From assembly GCA_964462595.1 (NCBI GenBank), contig CAYWXM010000023.1, positions 93,829-157,828 on the forward strand: a stretch of 64,000 nucleotides of DNA. The letters are read 5' to 3'. A program made the translations under genes and the position numbers. Positions 9,050 to 18,539 of the stretch are shown piece after piece. Under the pieces are notes generated by a model. It did no database searches and was not told the origin of the DNA. It was given only the letters and a program-made list of their open reading frames with translations. Position 1 is the stretch's first letter. Each line of letters begins with the position of its first letter. The stretch comes from SURF-21 sp964462595 (GTDB taxonomy: Bacteria; Actinomycetota; Geothermincolia; Geothermincolales; RBG-13-55-18).

Positions 9050-9712
9050 CTATGCCCGGTCCAACATAGCCCTTATTCCCAGGGCTGCCTGGCGGGGATC
9101 GGGAGCGCCGTAAATGGAGGATCCGACGACGAGGATATCGGCACCGGCCTGCAATACCTCTTCCAGGTTGTCTATCTTTATCCCCCCGTCCACCTCGACC
9201 TCTATCTCCAAGCCCTGTCTTTCCGCCTCTTTCTTGAGGCTCCCTATCTTCTGCAGGGCCTCGGTTATCATCGACTGGCCGCCGAATCCCGGCATCACCG
9301 TCATGACCAGCACGAAGTCGATGAGCTCGAGATAGTCGAAGACCTTCTCCGCAGGCGTCTGTGGGTTTATCACCACTCCCGCTCGCTTGTTGTGACTGTG
9401 TATGAGCCCACATATCTCGCCGGGATGACGGGTTACCTCGGCATGAAAGGAGATCCAATCCGCTCCCGCGCTCACGAAGTCCTCTACGTATTCCGCGGGA
9501 TGGGCGATCATGAGGTGAACGTCCAGGGGTATCCCGGTTATTGATTTTACAGCCTTCACCACCAGCGGCCCGAAGGTTATATTGGGCACGAAGTTGCCAT
9601 CCATGACATCCAGGTGGATGACGTCAGCTGCTCCTTCTATGAACGACACTGCCCTGCGCAGGTCGCTGAAGTCTGCGTTCAGCAGCGAAGGAGCCAGTTT
9701 AACCTTTCTCAC
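9050..9712 (-). CDS. rpe: Ribulose-phosphate 3-epimerase
   Basis: 220 residues, the usual size. Interconverts ribulose 5-phosphate and xylulose 5-phosphate in the pentose phosphate pathway. Motifs of the TIM-barrel family: APSLLNADF at the start, HLDVMDGNFVPN with the metal-binding His and Asp, DVHLMI, MTVMPGFGGQ and VDGGI. It overlaps the end of thpR by 14 bases. Pentose phosphates also feed riboflavin synthesis, but the promoter and riboswitch make the rib operon a separate unit. Confidence 0.97.
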   Translation of the reverse strand: MRKVKLAPSLLNADFSDLRRAVSFIEGAADVIHLDVMDGNFVPNITFGPLVVKAVKSITGIPLDVHLMIAHPAEYVEDFVSAGADWISFHAEVTRHPGEICGLIHSHNKRAGVVINPQTPAEKVFDYLELIDFVLVMTVMPGFGGQSMITEALQKIGSLKKEAERQGLEIEVEVDGGIKIDNLEEVLQAGADILVVGSSIYGAPDPRQAALGIRAMLDRA

Positions 9713-10295
9713 CCGGTTTCCCTCCCAAGGGCATCCTCTCCAGCGCTATATATGTTGGACTCTCTGGTCCCAGTATACTGCGATAAAGCACCACCTCGCC
9801 CGCATAAAACATGTGGTCGCTCAAACCCTCCAGCCCGGATGCCAGCGATTTCAGAAGGCACGTGCAGTCCCCGGGCTTCTTCATCCTCGCCAGGGTAATA
9901 TGGCCTTTGAAGGGGCGTTTTTCTCTCTTCACTCCCACCCTTTCCAGACGCGCATCCAGCTTCCGCGCTACCGCTCTTGCTTCTTCCGCCGCCGTGGACA
10001 TTCCCACCCACAATATGCGTGTTTTAGCGGCCGATGGGAAAGCGCCACAACCCCCGAGAGATGCCATGAAACCCGTGCATCTTTCAACCGAAGCCCTTAT
10101 CTCCCTCACCAGGCTTTCCAGCCTCGCCTCCTCGTAATCGCCGATGAACTTAAGGGTGATATGGAGGTTGCCGGTTTTTACCCATCGTGCACCGGGGAGC
10201 ATATCCCGCAGCCCTTCCATGCCTGCCGAAATGATCTCTTTTACCTCTTCGGGGATATCAAGGGCCAGGAACAGCCTCGGGTTTCTATCTGACAT
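9699..10295 (-). CDS. thpR: RNA 2',3'-cyclic phosphodiesterase (ThpR/LigT family)
   Basis: 2H phosphoesterase superfamily. Two catalytic HxT motifs are present: HITLKF near residue 45 and HITLAR near residue 125. The enzyme opens 2',3'-cyclic phosphates on RNA ends and can show ligase activity in vitro. The frame reaches 10313, but the ATG at 10295 overlaps the cinA stop codon and has an AGG site nine bases away. This gives 198 residues and suggests coupling to cinA. Confidence 0.9.
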   Translation of the reverse strand: MSDRNPRLFLALDIPEEVKEIISAGMEGLRDMLPGARWVKTGNLHITLKFIGDYEEARLESLVREIRASVERCTGFMASLGGCGAFPSAAKTRILWVGMSTAAEEARAVARKLDARLERVGVKREKRPFKGHITLARMKKPGDCTCLLKSLASGLEGLSDHMFYAGEVVLYRSILGPESPTYIALERMPLGGKPGEKG

Positions 10296-11532
10296 GCGGC
10301 AAATCCTCGCCACGCACGTGTAGATAAGCTATGGTCAGTAGCACCGTTGAAGCGAATTGCCTTACCAACTCGCGGTCCCCGGGAAGGCGATATTTCCACG
10401 CATAGGACCCCGCTTCATCCGATAGTCCGAAAACGACCGTTCCGGCAGGTTCGCTTTCCCCTCCGCTGTCCGGGCCGGCGATTCCGGTCAGCGCTATGCC
10501 TATATTAGACGCCAGTCTCTCCCTTACTCCCTCGGCCATGGCACGCGCCACCTCCTCGCAGACCGCCCCCCGCGAGTTGAGAAGGCCGCTTTCGACTCCA
10601 AGCAGGCCGCTCTTGGCTTCGTAGGTGTATGCGACCACTCCTCCCTTGAAATAATCCGAACTCCCCGGAACGCTCGTTATCTTCTCCCCCACCATTCCCC
10701 CGGTCAGAGATTCAGCGACCGAAAGCGTCAGACCCCGAGCGCGCAACTCCCTGCCCAGGTTTCCCTCCAGGGTTTCCTTGCCCTCTGCTACTATCCACGG
10801 CCCCAAAACGGCCCTGACCTTGTCTTCGGCCTCTTTCAAAAGGACAAGATCATCTTCCGCCGACAGTTTTATCTCTATCTGCCCCATCATGGCCCGGTAT
10901 GATACCCTGATCCCCTGCATCCCGGGCAGGGCCCCTTCCACGACCTCCGCAAGCTCCGACTCGGGCCTCGCAGCGACTATGAGGTTTACGGTCACGCCTT
11001 TATGCCCTGCCTGGAACCTTTCGGCGAGCAACGGCATGACGTCTCCCTCTATCATGTCGCGCATCTCCCTCGGCACGCCCGGGACCAGGATGACGATTTT
11101 TCCGTCTCTTTCAACCCATTGCCCCGGAGCCGTTCCCAGCCGCGCTATAATCGGCACCGCTCCTTCCAGCAGGTCAGCCTGCTTCAAGTTGGTATGGGAC
11201 ATCTCGCGTCCCATAGCCGCGAAAAACCCCCTCAGGGAATCCGCGAGCGAGTTTTCCCTCCTCAGTGATATTCCCAGCGCTTCGGCCACCGCCTCACGGG
11301 TCAGATCATCACCTGTCGGTCCCAGGCCACCGGTCAATATAACCGCTTCTGAAAGCTCCAGGGCCAGTTTTAGCGCGCCCCCTATTAAACCTTTATCGTC
11401 TCCCACCACGATCCGTATCGGAACCAGCACGCCAAGGTCGTGTAATCTTTCCGTGATAAAGTCAGAGTTGGTGTCCTTGGTCCTGCCGTCCAGAAGCTCG
11501 TCGCCTATGGCCAGCAGCGAGCAGGTGTTCAC
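10285..11532 (-). CDS. cinA: Competence/damage-inducible protein CinA (NMN amidohydrolase family)
   Basis: The N-terminal molybdopterin-binding-like domain starts LLAIGDELLDGRT and contains LTGGLGPTGDDLTRE. The C-terminal CinA domain has SVAESLTGGM, the PGSSDYFKGGVVAY motif and ALTGIAGPDSGG. The C-terminal domain of this family has nicotinamide mononucleotide deamidase activity. The open frame extends to 11721. A GTG at 11532 preceded by GGAGG gives 415 residues, matches the family length and sits two bases after the pgsA stop, so it is chosen. Confidence 0.94.
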   Translation of the reverse strand: MNTCSLLAIGDELLDGRTKDTNSDFITERLHDLGVLVPIRIVVGDDKGLIGGALKLALELSEAVILTGGLGPTGDDLTREAVAEALGISLRRENSLADSLRGFFAAMGREMSHTNLKQADLLEGAVPIIARLGTAPGQWVERDGKIVILVPGVPREMRDMIEGDVMPLLAERFQAGHKGVTVNLIVAARPESELAEVVEGALPGMQGIRVSYRAMMGQIEIKLSAEDDLVLLKEAEDKVRAVLGPWIVAEGKETLEGNLGRELRARGLTLSVAESLTGGMVGEKITSVPGSSDYFKGGVVAYTYEAKSGLLGVESGLLNSRGAVCEEVARAMAEGVRERLASNIGIALTGIAGPDSGGESEPAGTVVFGLSDEAGSYAWKYRLPGDRELVRQFASTVLLTIAYLHVRGEDLPHVR

Positions 11533-11534
11533 TT

Positions 11535-12134
11535 TTATGCATCCTCCGGTACATCGAGGTAGTCTCCCGCCTTGAGAATATAGTCCAAACCGGAGTATAA
11601 GGTAAGGGCTACAGAAAGATAGACCGCCGCTTTTTCCACTGCTTTGTACGCGGGGTCGTCTCTCTTCATGATCGTCAGCAACACGGTAATGAGCTGCGAG
11701 TTCGTTTTCAGTTTTCCCCATATGCTCGCGGGCACGGACGAGCCCCGGGTGCCGGCATAGACGCGGAAAAGCGTGATGAATATCTCGCGCCCGATTATTA
11801 CGCCAGGCACCCAGGATGGGAGTCTTCGCCTCACCGCAAGCATCACGAAAGATGTCGATATACAGATCTTGTCCGCAAGCGGGTCCAGGAACTGTCCCAG
11901 GCGCGTCTCCTTGCCCTGTTTGCGCGCAAGGTGTCCGTCAAGGAAGTCGGTAAAGGCAGCGGTCAGCACCGTAGCCGCGGCAAGGTCGTTCTTGAGGCGG
12001 TCGTCTTCGGACAGCAGGAATGCGATCAACGGCGCCAGCAGCACGCGAGAGAGCGTAAGTGCATTGGGAAGGTTCCAGTAGTCCTCGCATTTCAAAGTAC
12101 TCGTATTGCTTTCACGCGCTTTCAACGATACCAA
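11535..12134 (-). CDS. pgsA: CDP-diacylglycerol-glycerol-3-phosphate 3-phosphatidyltransferase
   Basis: Integral membrane CDP-alcohol phosphatidyltransferase, first committed step of phosphatidylglycerol synthesis. The diagnostic motif is complete: DFLDGHLAR followed by GKETRLGQFLDPLADK, providing the metal-binding Asp residues. NLPNALTLSR at residues 21-30 is where many homologues begin. The start is unclear: TTG at 12134 overlaps the rimO end, and another in-frame TTG at 12095 would give a more typical length. Several hydrophobic helices fit the family. Confidence 0.92.
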   Translation of the reverse strand: MVSLKARESNTSTLKCEDYWNLPNALTLSRVLLAPLIAFLLSEDDRLKNDLAAATVLTAAFTDFLDGHLARKQGKETRLGQFLDPLADKICISTSFVMLAVRRRLPSWVPGVIIGREIFITLFRVYAGTRGSSVPASIWGKLKTNSQLITVLLTIMKRDDPAYKAVEKAAVYLSVALTLYSGLDYILKAGDYLDVPEDA

Positions 12135-13437
12135 TCAGGTCTATCCCTTCACTCGCCGTTATCCTTGCCTCACGCAAGGAGCCGGGCCTTAAGCCCTCCT
12201 CGTGCGGTATGAAGATAATCCCGTCGATCTCCGGAGCTTCGCGCTGAGACCTCGCCTCCCAGTATCCAGCGGCCTCGTCGCTTTCGCATTCCAGAAGAAC
12301 TCGCAGCCTTCTCCCTATCATCTTGCGGGCTTTTTCCCGCATGATCTCTTCCTGCAGGCCAGAAAGCTCACCCAACCTTTCTCTGGCCACAGTCCTGGAA
12401 GCCCCTTTTCCCAGGGAATACGCGGGTGTTCCTTCCTCATGAGAATAGCTGAAGAGGCCCAGCCAGTCAAAACGCATACCGGCGACAAAATCCCTCAGGC
12501 GGTCGAAGGCTTGCCTGTCCTCGCCCGGAAAACCGACCATAAAAGTCGCACGTATCGCCACTTCTCCCATTATCGCATTGGCCGATTCTATCAGGTCGCG
12601 ATGGGATCCGGCATCTCCCTTCCTGCCCATAGCCTTTAGAATCCTCCGGTCAACATGCTGGAACGGAAGGTCGAGATAGCGGCAGACGCGGCTGTTGCTC
12701 ATCGCCCCCAGGACGTCTTCGTTTACCCCCTCGGGATGCAGGTACATGACCCGCAACCGCCAATCACCGTCTACCTTGCATAATTCCTCGATCAGCGTTG
12801 GGAGCGACGGTTCCCCGTAGATATCTATTCCATAAGAGGTTGTGTCCTGAGCGATGAGGATTATCTCTCTAATCCCCCTGCTCACGAAGTAAGCCGCTTC
12901 TTCCACTATTCCGTTCATATTGCGCGAGCGCAGGGGTCCCCTGATCGACGGTATGCTGCAGAACGAGCATCTTCTCTGGCATCCTTCTGCTATCTTCAGA
13001 TACACAAAGCCCCTGTTCAGAGTCGAAGCATACTCCCTCTTCCCCGTTCCCGCTTTGCGCATAACGGGTTTACTTGTAAGCGTATCCATCAGCGTGGTGA
13101 AGTTTGCGTAATCCGGGAAATCTACGAACATGTCCACCTCGGGGAGCAACGAGGTCAGAGACTTTTTTCCATACCTGGACACCAGGCATCCCATCACCAC
13201 CAGATATCTCGATCCATCCAGCCTGAGGTCGCTCAGGTCCAATATGGCTTCCAGGGATTCTTCCACGGCAGGGACGATGAACGAGCACGTGTTAACGAGC
13301 ATCACGTCCGCATCTTGCGCTCTCCCTGCCATATGCCAACCTGAGCGCATGAGCTCAGACACGAGGCAATCGGAGTCCACGTCGTTCTTTGGGCATCCCA
13401 GGCTCAGCAGGTAGAAAGCCTTGTTCCCCTTCTTCAT
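12112..13437 (-). CDS. rimO: Ribosomal protein S12 methylthiotransferase
   Basis: Radical SAM methylthiotransferase that modifies an Asp of ribosomal protein S12. The N-terminal UPF0004 domain has SLGCPKNDVDSD and a second conserved Cys in NTCSF. The radical SAM cluster motif is CQRRCSFC in AEGCQRRCSFCSIPSIRG. A TRAM-like domain closes the protein. The KNDVDSD signature separates RimO from MiaB. 441 residues, normal length. It overlaps pgsA at its 3' end, as part of one packed unit. Confidence 0.96.
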   Translation of the reverse strand: MKKGNKAFYLLSLGCPKNDVDSDCLVSELMRSGWHMAGRAQDADVMLVNTCSFIVPAVEESLEAILDLSDLRLDGSRYLVVMGCLVSRYGKKSLTSLLPEVDMFVDFPDYANFTTLMDTLTSKPVMRKAGTGKREYASTLNRGFVYLKIAEGCQRRCSFCSIPSIRGPLRSRNMNGIVEEAAYFVSRGIREIILIAQDTTSYGIDIYGEPSLPTLIEELCKVDGDWRLRVMYLHPEGVNEDVLGAMSNSRVCRYLDLPFQHVDRRILKAMGRKGDAGSHRDLIESANAIMGEVAIRATFMVGFPGEDRQAFDRLRDFVAGMRFDWLGLFSYSHEEGTPAYSLGKGASRTVARERLGELSGLQEEIMREKARKMIGRRLRVLLECESDEAAGYWEARSQREAPEIDGIIFIPHEEGLRPGSLREARITASEGIDLIGIVESA

Positions 13438-13630
13438 GACACGTCTCCTTTTTACGGCATTTCGAGCAAGAACATATGTCGCAGATAATCACGGATAGTA
13501 TTCCTGAGGCCTTATCACTTGAAGAGACCGGCCATGCCCCCTGATGCCGGTCCTATTCTTCCCGAGTATTCGATTGGCCAGCCGCGTTCCTTGCCTCTCC
13601 AGTTCCCTTGCTTAACGGGATATCGCGATT

Positions 13631-13864
13631 TTAAGCCTTGATGGTTTTTATTTTCTCCGCCACCCCGCCTCCGACATCCTTTCCCGAAAAGAAGGATACC
13701 GATTTCTCGATCTTTTCAGCCAGGGAAGGCAGCTGATCGGCCGTCAGATCATCCGGCGTAGTGCCTATAAGCTCGCAGTTCTTCTTAACCGTCGCCTTGG
13801 CGATGAAATCCCCCACTGCCGCCGAGAGTATCTTCTCAACCTCTTGAGCTAATCTGTTGGCCAC
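13631..13864 (-). CDS. Small conserved-looking hypothetical protein, 77 residues
   Basis: I do not recognise the family. The protein looks soluble and mostly helical: a helix-rich N-terminus (MANRLAQEVEKILSAAVGD), then CELIGTTPDDL and ADQLPSLAEKIEKSVSFF, ending basic. The GTG start has a textbook GGAGG five bases upstream. It has its own strong -10 box and lies alone between ftsK and rimO, with about 190 bases without genes after it. The isolated promoter and good ribosome site suggest a real, well-expressed gene. Confidence 0.65.
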   Translation of the reverse strand: MANRLAQEVEKILSAAVGDFIAKATVKKNCELIGTTPDDLTADQLPSLAEKIEKSVSFFSGKDVGGGVAEKIKTIKA

Positions 13865-13895
13865 TATGACCTCCTACAAGTTTTCCTTTGGGTAG

Positions 13896-13924
13896 ATTAT
13901 ACCAGAGTTGTAAATTGTGTTTAA
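13896..13924 (-). promoter_or_regulatory. Predicted promoter of the 77-residue small gene
   Basis: On the minus strand a perfect TATAAT (13901-13896) is preceded by TGG and, at 18 bases, by a weak TTTAAA as -35 element. The start codon follows about 35 bases downstream. Confidence 0.55.
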
Positions 13925-13966
13925 ATCGGGACAGCGTGGGCACGAACCTCACCCTACAGCCTGGGA

Positions 13967-16321
13967 TCAATCCGGGCTGACGTTTTCATCTTTCGCCATC
14001 ATTCGCCTCTTCCTCTCCTGCAGCTCTTCTGCCGTCATCAACACCGCTCGTGGCTTGCTCCCCTCGTAGCCTCCAACGACTCCGAGTTCCTCCATGAGGT
14101 CTACCAAGCGCGCGGCGCGAGCGTATCCTACCCGCAGCTTTCTCTGCAGGAGCGAGGCGGATGCCACCCCCGAGCCCACTACCACCTGTATGGCCTCCTC
14201 CAGCAGCTCGTCTCCGCGTGACCGCTCTCTTCTCCCGCCACCAACGCTCTCCATTATCTCGTCACGATAATCCGCCTGTCGCTGTCTCTTGATAAAGCCT
14301 ATGATGGACGTTATCTCTCTCTCCGCGATGTAGGAACCCTGGACCCTTATCGGTTTCGAGCTTCCAGCGGGCAGGAAAAGCATGTCTCCATGTCCCACCA
14401 GCTTCTCCGCCCCCCCCACGTCGAGGATAACGCGCGAATCGGCCTGGCTGGCAACGGTAAAAGCTATGCGCGATGGCATGTTCGCCTTTATCATGCCAGT
14501 CACCACGTCCACCGACGGGCGTTGTGTCGCCACCACCAGGTGTATCCCCACCGCCCGCGCCATCTGCGCTATCCTGGCAATTGAGTCTTCCACTTCCGCC
14601 GGAGCCACCATCATCAGGTCAGCAAGCTCGTCTATCACCACGAGTATGTAAGGCATGTACGGGAACTCTTCCTCCCCTACCTCTTCTTTTCCCAGGCCTT
14701 CCCTCAGAGCGTTTCTGTAAGCGACGATGTTCTTGACGCCCGACCTGGAGAGCAACTGGTAACGTTGTTCCATCTCTCTGACCACCCAGGAAAGCGCTCC
14801 GGAAGCTTTCTTGGGATCGGTTATAACGGGCGTCAGCAGGTGGGGTATGCCGTTGAAGTGAGATAACTCAACGTACTTGGGGTCTACCATCAGCATGCGT
14901 ACCTCGTGGGGAGGCGAAGTCACGAGAACCGACGCAACCATGGAGTTTATACAGCAGCTCTTTCCCGTCCCGGTTGCTCCTGCCAGCAGGAGGTGCGGCA
15001 TCTCACGCAGATCTACGATGATCGGTTGTCCCGAAACATCCATACCCAGGCCTACTTTAAGGGGTGAGCCTGACTTCATGGCCTTAGGGGTGGCCATGAT
15101 ATCTCCCAGGGTCACAAGGTCCCTTTCCCGATTTGGTATCTCGATTCCGATAGCCGACTTTCCGGGTATGGGAGTTATTATCCTTATGTCCGGCGACGCC
15201 AGTGCATACGCTATGTCGTCGCTCAAGTTCAGCACCCGGTTGACCTTTACTCCCGAACCCAGTTCAACTTCGAACCTGGTAACCGTAGGTCCTCGCGTTA
15301 CGCGCGTAACCGCTGCGTCCACTCCGAATTCGCGCAGCGTTTTCTCCAGTATCGCTATACTCTCATTCACGCTCTTATGCGATATCGGATTGCGGTCACT
15401 TGCCCTGTTGAGCAGTTCAAGAGGAGGGAGCTTGTATGCCTTACCCCCGTCTTTCTCCTGCATCTCAATGGCCAGTTGCCCCGTGTCCTCGATGACTATC
15501 GGCGGCGGCGCAGGCATCTCCGAGGCTAAATCCGGCAGGGCCGTCGCCTCCGGTTCTGCGTTCTCCCTGTCAACGGCCACCTCCCTCATTTTGGTTTCCG
15601 TAGTCTCCGACGTCCTGGAGGCGTCGCTATCCTTCGAGCGTGTCGAAACCATCACGGCCGGGGCTGTCCGGCTTGGCCTGCTCTGCCTTTTTTCAATTCG
15701 TAATTTTCGCCTTTTTTCCACTCTATCCTGGAATAGTTTAGATATCGTCAACCCTGTGAGCAGAAGAAAACCCACGACAAGCATCGCCGAAAGCAGGACG
15801 TATGACCCGGTTTTGCTGAACATCTTCACCAGCGGCCATGCTATCAATGCCCCCACGAGTCCTCCTCCACTCTCCAGGTTCGCCCGGGTGAACATAGCCT
15901 CGGCCTCCCCCACCCTTAGATGGAGCAACGCACATATGGCCATGAACATTACCGCCATCCCTGACATCTCGACCCAGGTTATCCGCCAGCCTTCCTTCTC
16001 GCCCGGTATCTCACCCAGCCTTCCCATAAGCAGGGCAATACCAATAGCAAGAAATATGAATGGCAGGGAAAAACGCACACCACCGGTCAGGTAAGAGAAG
16101 AACAGGTCGAGACCTCTTCCCACGGGCCCCAACGCCGTGAGGAAGAAGGCCAGGAAGAAGAGCGCCGCCAGGGTTATAATCGACACGCCGTATATCTCTC
16201 TCAGGTTGCGCGGCAAGCCCCGCTGCCTCGCGTTCTTTACCGGCCTTTTTTTATTAGCCGCGGACGCTCCCGCTTTGCTCGACGTTTTTTTTCTAGCGCC
16301 CTTTTCCTTCCCTGCCGACAT
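13967..16321 (-). CDS. ftsK: DNA translocase FtsK/SpoIIIE
   Basis: Membrane-anchored, ATP-driven DNA pump for chromosome segregation at division. The N-terminus is very basic (alternating Lys/Arg/Ala), followed by four or five membrane helices, a linker rich in Glu/Ser/Thr, and the motor. Walker A is GATGTGKS in the second half, Walker B VVIDELADLM, with the ATQRPSVDVVTG loop. The C-terminal winged-helix gamma domain, which reads KOPS/SRS sites, is present (ASLLQRKLRVGYARAARL). ATG at 16321 has GGGAG five bases ahead; the GTG four codons upstream is less likely. Confidence 0.95.
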   Translation of the reverse strand: MSAGKEKGARKKTSSKAGASAANKKRPVKNARQRGLPRNLREIYGVSIITLAALFFLAFFLTALGPVGRGLDLFFSYLTGGVRFSLPFIFLAIGIALLMGRLGEIPGEKEGWRITWVEMSGMAVMFMAICALLHLRVGEAEAMFTRANLESGGGLVGALIAWPLVKMFSKTGSYVLLSAMLVVGFLLLTGLTISKLFQDRVEKRRKLRIEKRQSRPSRTAPAVMVSTRSKDSDASRTSETTETKMREVAVDRENAEPEATALPDLASEMPAPPPIVIEDTGQLAIEMQEKDGGKAYKLPPLELLNRASDRNPISHKSVNESIAILEKTLREFGVDAAVTRVTRGPTVTRFEVELGSGVKVNRVLNLSDDIAYALASPDIRIITPIPGKSAIGIEIPNRERDLVTLGDIMATPKAMKSGSPLKVGLGMDVSGQPIIVDLREMPHLLLAGATGTGKSCCINSMVASVLVTSPPHEVRMLMVDPKYVELSHFNGIPHLLTPVITDPKKASGALSWVVREMEQRYQLLSRSGVKNIVAYRNALREGLGKEEVGEEEFPYMPYILVVIDELADLMMVAPAEVEDSIARIAQMARAVGIHLVVATQRPSVDVVTGMIKANMPSRIAFTVASQADSRVILDVGGAEKLVGHGDMLFLPAGSSKPIRVQGSYIAEREITSIIGFIKRQRQADYRDEIMESVGGGRRERSRGDELLEEAIQVVVGSGVASASLLQRKLRVGYARAARLVDLMEELGVVGGYEGSKPRAVLMTAEELQERKRRMMAKDENVSPD

Positions 16322-16771
16322 ATCAGCTCCCACTTGGCGACTCGCTTGCTATCCCGTACCGGATTATCCGGACCTGAACAAAAAACTCCTCCTATAAATC
16401 CTACTACTGTTTTCAACAGGGATTTGCCTATAACCTTTATCGTCCACGACAGCGCCCTATGGCTGCTCAGGGGCCCGGCAGTAAAAAAGCAGGGGCATAT
16501 GGCTCTTGGAACGGCGGGCGGTTTTGCGGGCTTTTCCGTAATGCACGCACTCAGACAAGACCGCATTTTCCATGGAATTCATAAACAGGTATACGTGCAC
16601 TTGCATCACCGTACCCGTGCCCGGTGGGCCGTTCCTGTTCTTTATGCCGGGCACTGTGATCGCCGCCATGGATACGCTCCGTACGCCGTTCCAGTTCAAT
16701 GCGAAACATGTATCCTGCGTGTGCGGAGCTGAGGTCGCTACCCGGCTGTCCGTGCAGGTATGATCATGCGT
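16322..16771. other. Intergenic region without a recognised gene
   Basis: About 450 bases between the SDR gene and ftsK. No frame shows recognisable protein features and I see no tRNA-like fold. An imperfectly placed palindrome CCGGATTATCCGG (16359-16371) lies 38 bases upstream of the ftsK start and could be a regulatory site, but a single copy is weak evidence. Confidence 0.4.
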
Positions 16772-17593
16772 TCAGAACGGGCGTTGCCTGTCTTTGCGCC
16801 AGTTGTCCATGGACTTGTCGGCTCCCAGGACATGAAAAACAAAATCGATAGCCCTGGGCATGCAGAGGCCCCTTAAAAAGGAGACCAGGAGCACGTTGGC
16901 GCGGGGAACGCAAATCTCGGCCTTGTTCTTTTTCACCGCATCCACAACGGCCTTTGAAACCCTCATCGGATCCTGCCAGCTGGTGATGATGGGCACCTTG
17001 GCCCCCTCGAACATGCCGGTGGATACGTACCCGGGATTCACTATGGTGAAATCCACCCCGCTACCGCGGGTTTCCATGCGAATGGCGTCCGTAATGCCGA
17101 TGCCGGCAAACTTGGTGGCGCAGTAACCGCCCATCTTCGCCGTGCCCACTTTACCGGCTACTGAGCATATGTTAACCACGTGTCCAGACCCTCTTTTCAC
17201 CATCTCCGGGACCACGGCCTGCATCATCCAGACATAACCCATGTAGTTGACTTCCATCATTCGCCGCACCGACTTCTCGGACAGCTCCAATACCGCGTAG
17301 CATTCGGTTATTCCCGCATTGTTGATAAGCACGTCTATGGGGCCGACCTCTGACATGACCTTCTCCGCTACTTCGAAGCAGTTGGAACGGTCCGATACGT
17401 CGAGCTTGTGGCCGTGCGCATCGCAACCATGCTGGCGCAATTCTCCCAAAGCCTCTTCCAGCCCCTGTTCATCGACGTCAGTGAGCACCACCCTGCAGCC
17501 TTCCCGACAGAAATTCTCCGCATGTAATCTTCCCATTCCGCGAGATGCCCCCGTCACCAGCACGGTTTTTCCTCTCAGTTCCTTCATCTCCAT
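16772..17593 (-). CDS. Short-chain dehydrogenase/reductase
   Basis: Classical SDR with Rossmann fold. The cofactor motif TGASRGMG is near residue 15; an Asp in LTDVDEQG suggests a preference for NAD(H). The NNAGI motif, the catalytic Ser in CSVAGKVG and the YCATK Tyr-Lys pair are all present. A longer C-terminal tail with hydrophobic stretches resembles the retinol/17-beta-hydroxysteroid dehydrogenase-like group. The substrate cannot be read from the sequence. It is the last gene of the long rimP-to-dapB run and starts 59 bases after dapB. Confidence 0.88.
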   Translation of the reverse strand: MEMKELRGKTVLVTGASRGMGRLHAENFCREGCRVVLTDVDEQGLEEALGELRQHGCDAHGHKLDVSDRSNCFEVAEKVMSEVGPIDVLINNAGITECYAVLELSEKSVRRMMEVNYMGYVWMMQAVVPEMVKRGSGHVVNICSVAGKVGTAKMGGYCATKFAGIGITDAIRMETRGSGVDFTIVNPGYVSTGMFEGAKVPIITSWQDPMRVSKAVVDAVKKNKAEICVPRANVLLVSFLRGLCMPRAIDFVFHVLGADKSMDNWRKDRQRPF

Positions 17594-17652
17594 ACCTTTC
17601 TCTTGCCTGACGACCCCTTATCGACTTCCTGCAACATATCGATCATCGTGGG

Positions 17653-18432
17653 TCAGCTCAGCTCCATGAGCTTGTCCAGCCCAAGTATTAGCCCCCGCAG
17701 TTCGGCAGATTTCCTGATTGCCATTATAACCCCGGGCATAAAGGAGGTGCGGTCAAGTGAATCGTGGCGTATGGTGAGTGTCTGCCCCATGCCGCCGAAT
17801 ATCACTTCCTGGTGGGCAACCAGGCCGGGAAGGCGCACGGAATGAATATGGATTCCGCCCACGTCCAGCCCCCGTGGACCATCATGTTCATCATGTTCAT
17901 CCTGCATGTCTTCCTGCTCTCGTATAAGCCTGGCGGTCAAGAGCGCGGTGCCGGATGGCGCGTCCAGTTTTCCTGCGTGGTGTAGTTCGACGATCTCACA
18001 TTGCGGGAGAAAACGCGCTGCGCGGCGCGCGAAATCCATCATCAGCACTGCACCGATAGCGAAGTTCGGAGCGATCAGGCATCCTGTCTCTTTCTGGCTG
18101 GCTAAGCTTTCGAAACTATCCAGGTCCGATGTATCGAATCCAGTAGTTCCCACCACGCAGGGCATTCCCTGCCCGAGGGCATAGCTTATGTTGTGTCTCG
18201 CGGCGGTAGCGATCGAGAAATCGACCATGACCTCCGCCCCACTCTCGTCCAGGCTCTCTACCAGGCCGGATACCGGCAGATCGCTTTCAATATCCGGCAC
18301 CAGTTCGTCTACTCTCTTTCCCTCCCATGCAGGATCCACGGCGCATACGAGATCGAGATCTTGCTCCGCCGATACGGCCCTGCAGACTTCCCTTCCCATG
18401 CGCCCACCCGCACCGCAAACGCCTACTTTCAT
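17653..18432 (-). CDS. dapB: 4-hydroxy-tetrahydrodipicolinate reductase
   Basis: Second step of the diaminopimelate/lysine branch. The N-terminal nucleotide site is VGVCGAGGRMGRE. The catalytic motif ELHHAGKLDAPSGTA carries the His pair and the Lys. GTTGF and the C-terminal tetramerisation/substrate domain are in place. 259 residues is normal. A GGGGGAG ribosome site precedes the ATG at 18432; a TTG one codon earlier is less likely. Placement after pnp and an M16 protease resembles the order in Bacillus. Confidence 0.96.
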   Translation of the reverse strand: MKVGVCGAGGRMGREVCRAVSAEQDLDLVCAVDPAWEGKRVDELVPDIESDLPVSGLVESLDESGAEVMVDFSIATAARHNISYALGQGMPCVVGTTGFDTSDLDSFESLASQKETGCLIAPNFAIGAVLMMDFARRAARFLPQCEIVELHHAGKLDAPSGTALLTARLIREQEDMQDEHDEHDGPRGLDVGGIHIHSVRLPGLVAHQEVIFGGMGQTLTIRHDSLDRTSFMPGVIMAIRKSAELRGLILGLDKLMELS

Positions 18433-18539
18433 CAAAGCTCTCCCCCTCGAAAAAGGCCGCCGATGCTTTATATCGATATCATCATGTCATGCTGCGATCA
18501 TGGAGCATACGCTAAATGCGGGCCTCAGCTGTTTCTTTA

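Noticed and set aside
14877..16094. A 405-codon open frame on the plus strand
   Set aside because: It lies exactly antisense to ftsK, has Ser/Thr/Arg-rich shadow composition and no recognisable motifs.
16359..16371. Palindrome CCGGATTATCCGG upstream of ftsK as operator
   Set aside because: Only a single copy was noticed, with no promoter elements around it. Short palindromes of this kind occur by chance.
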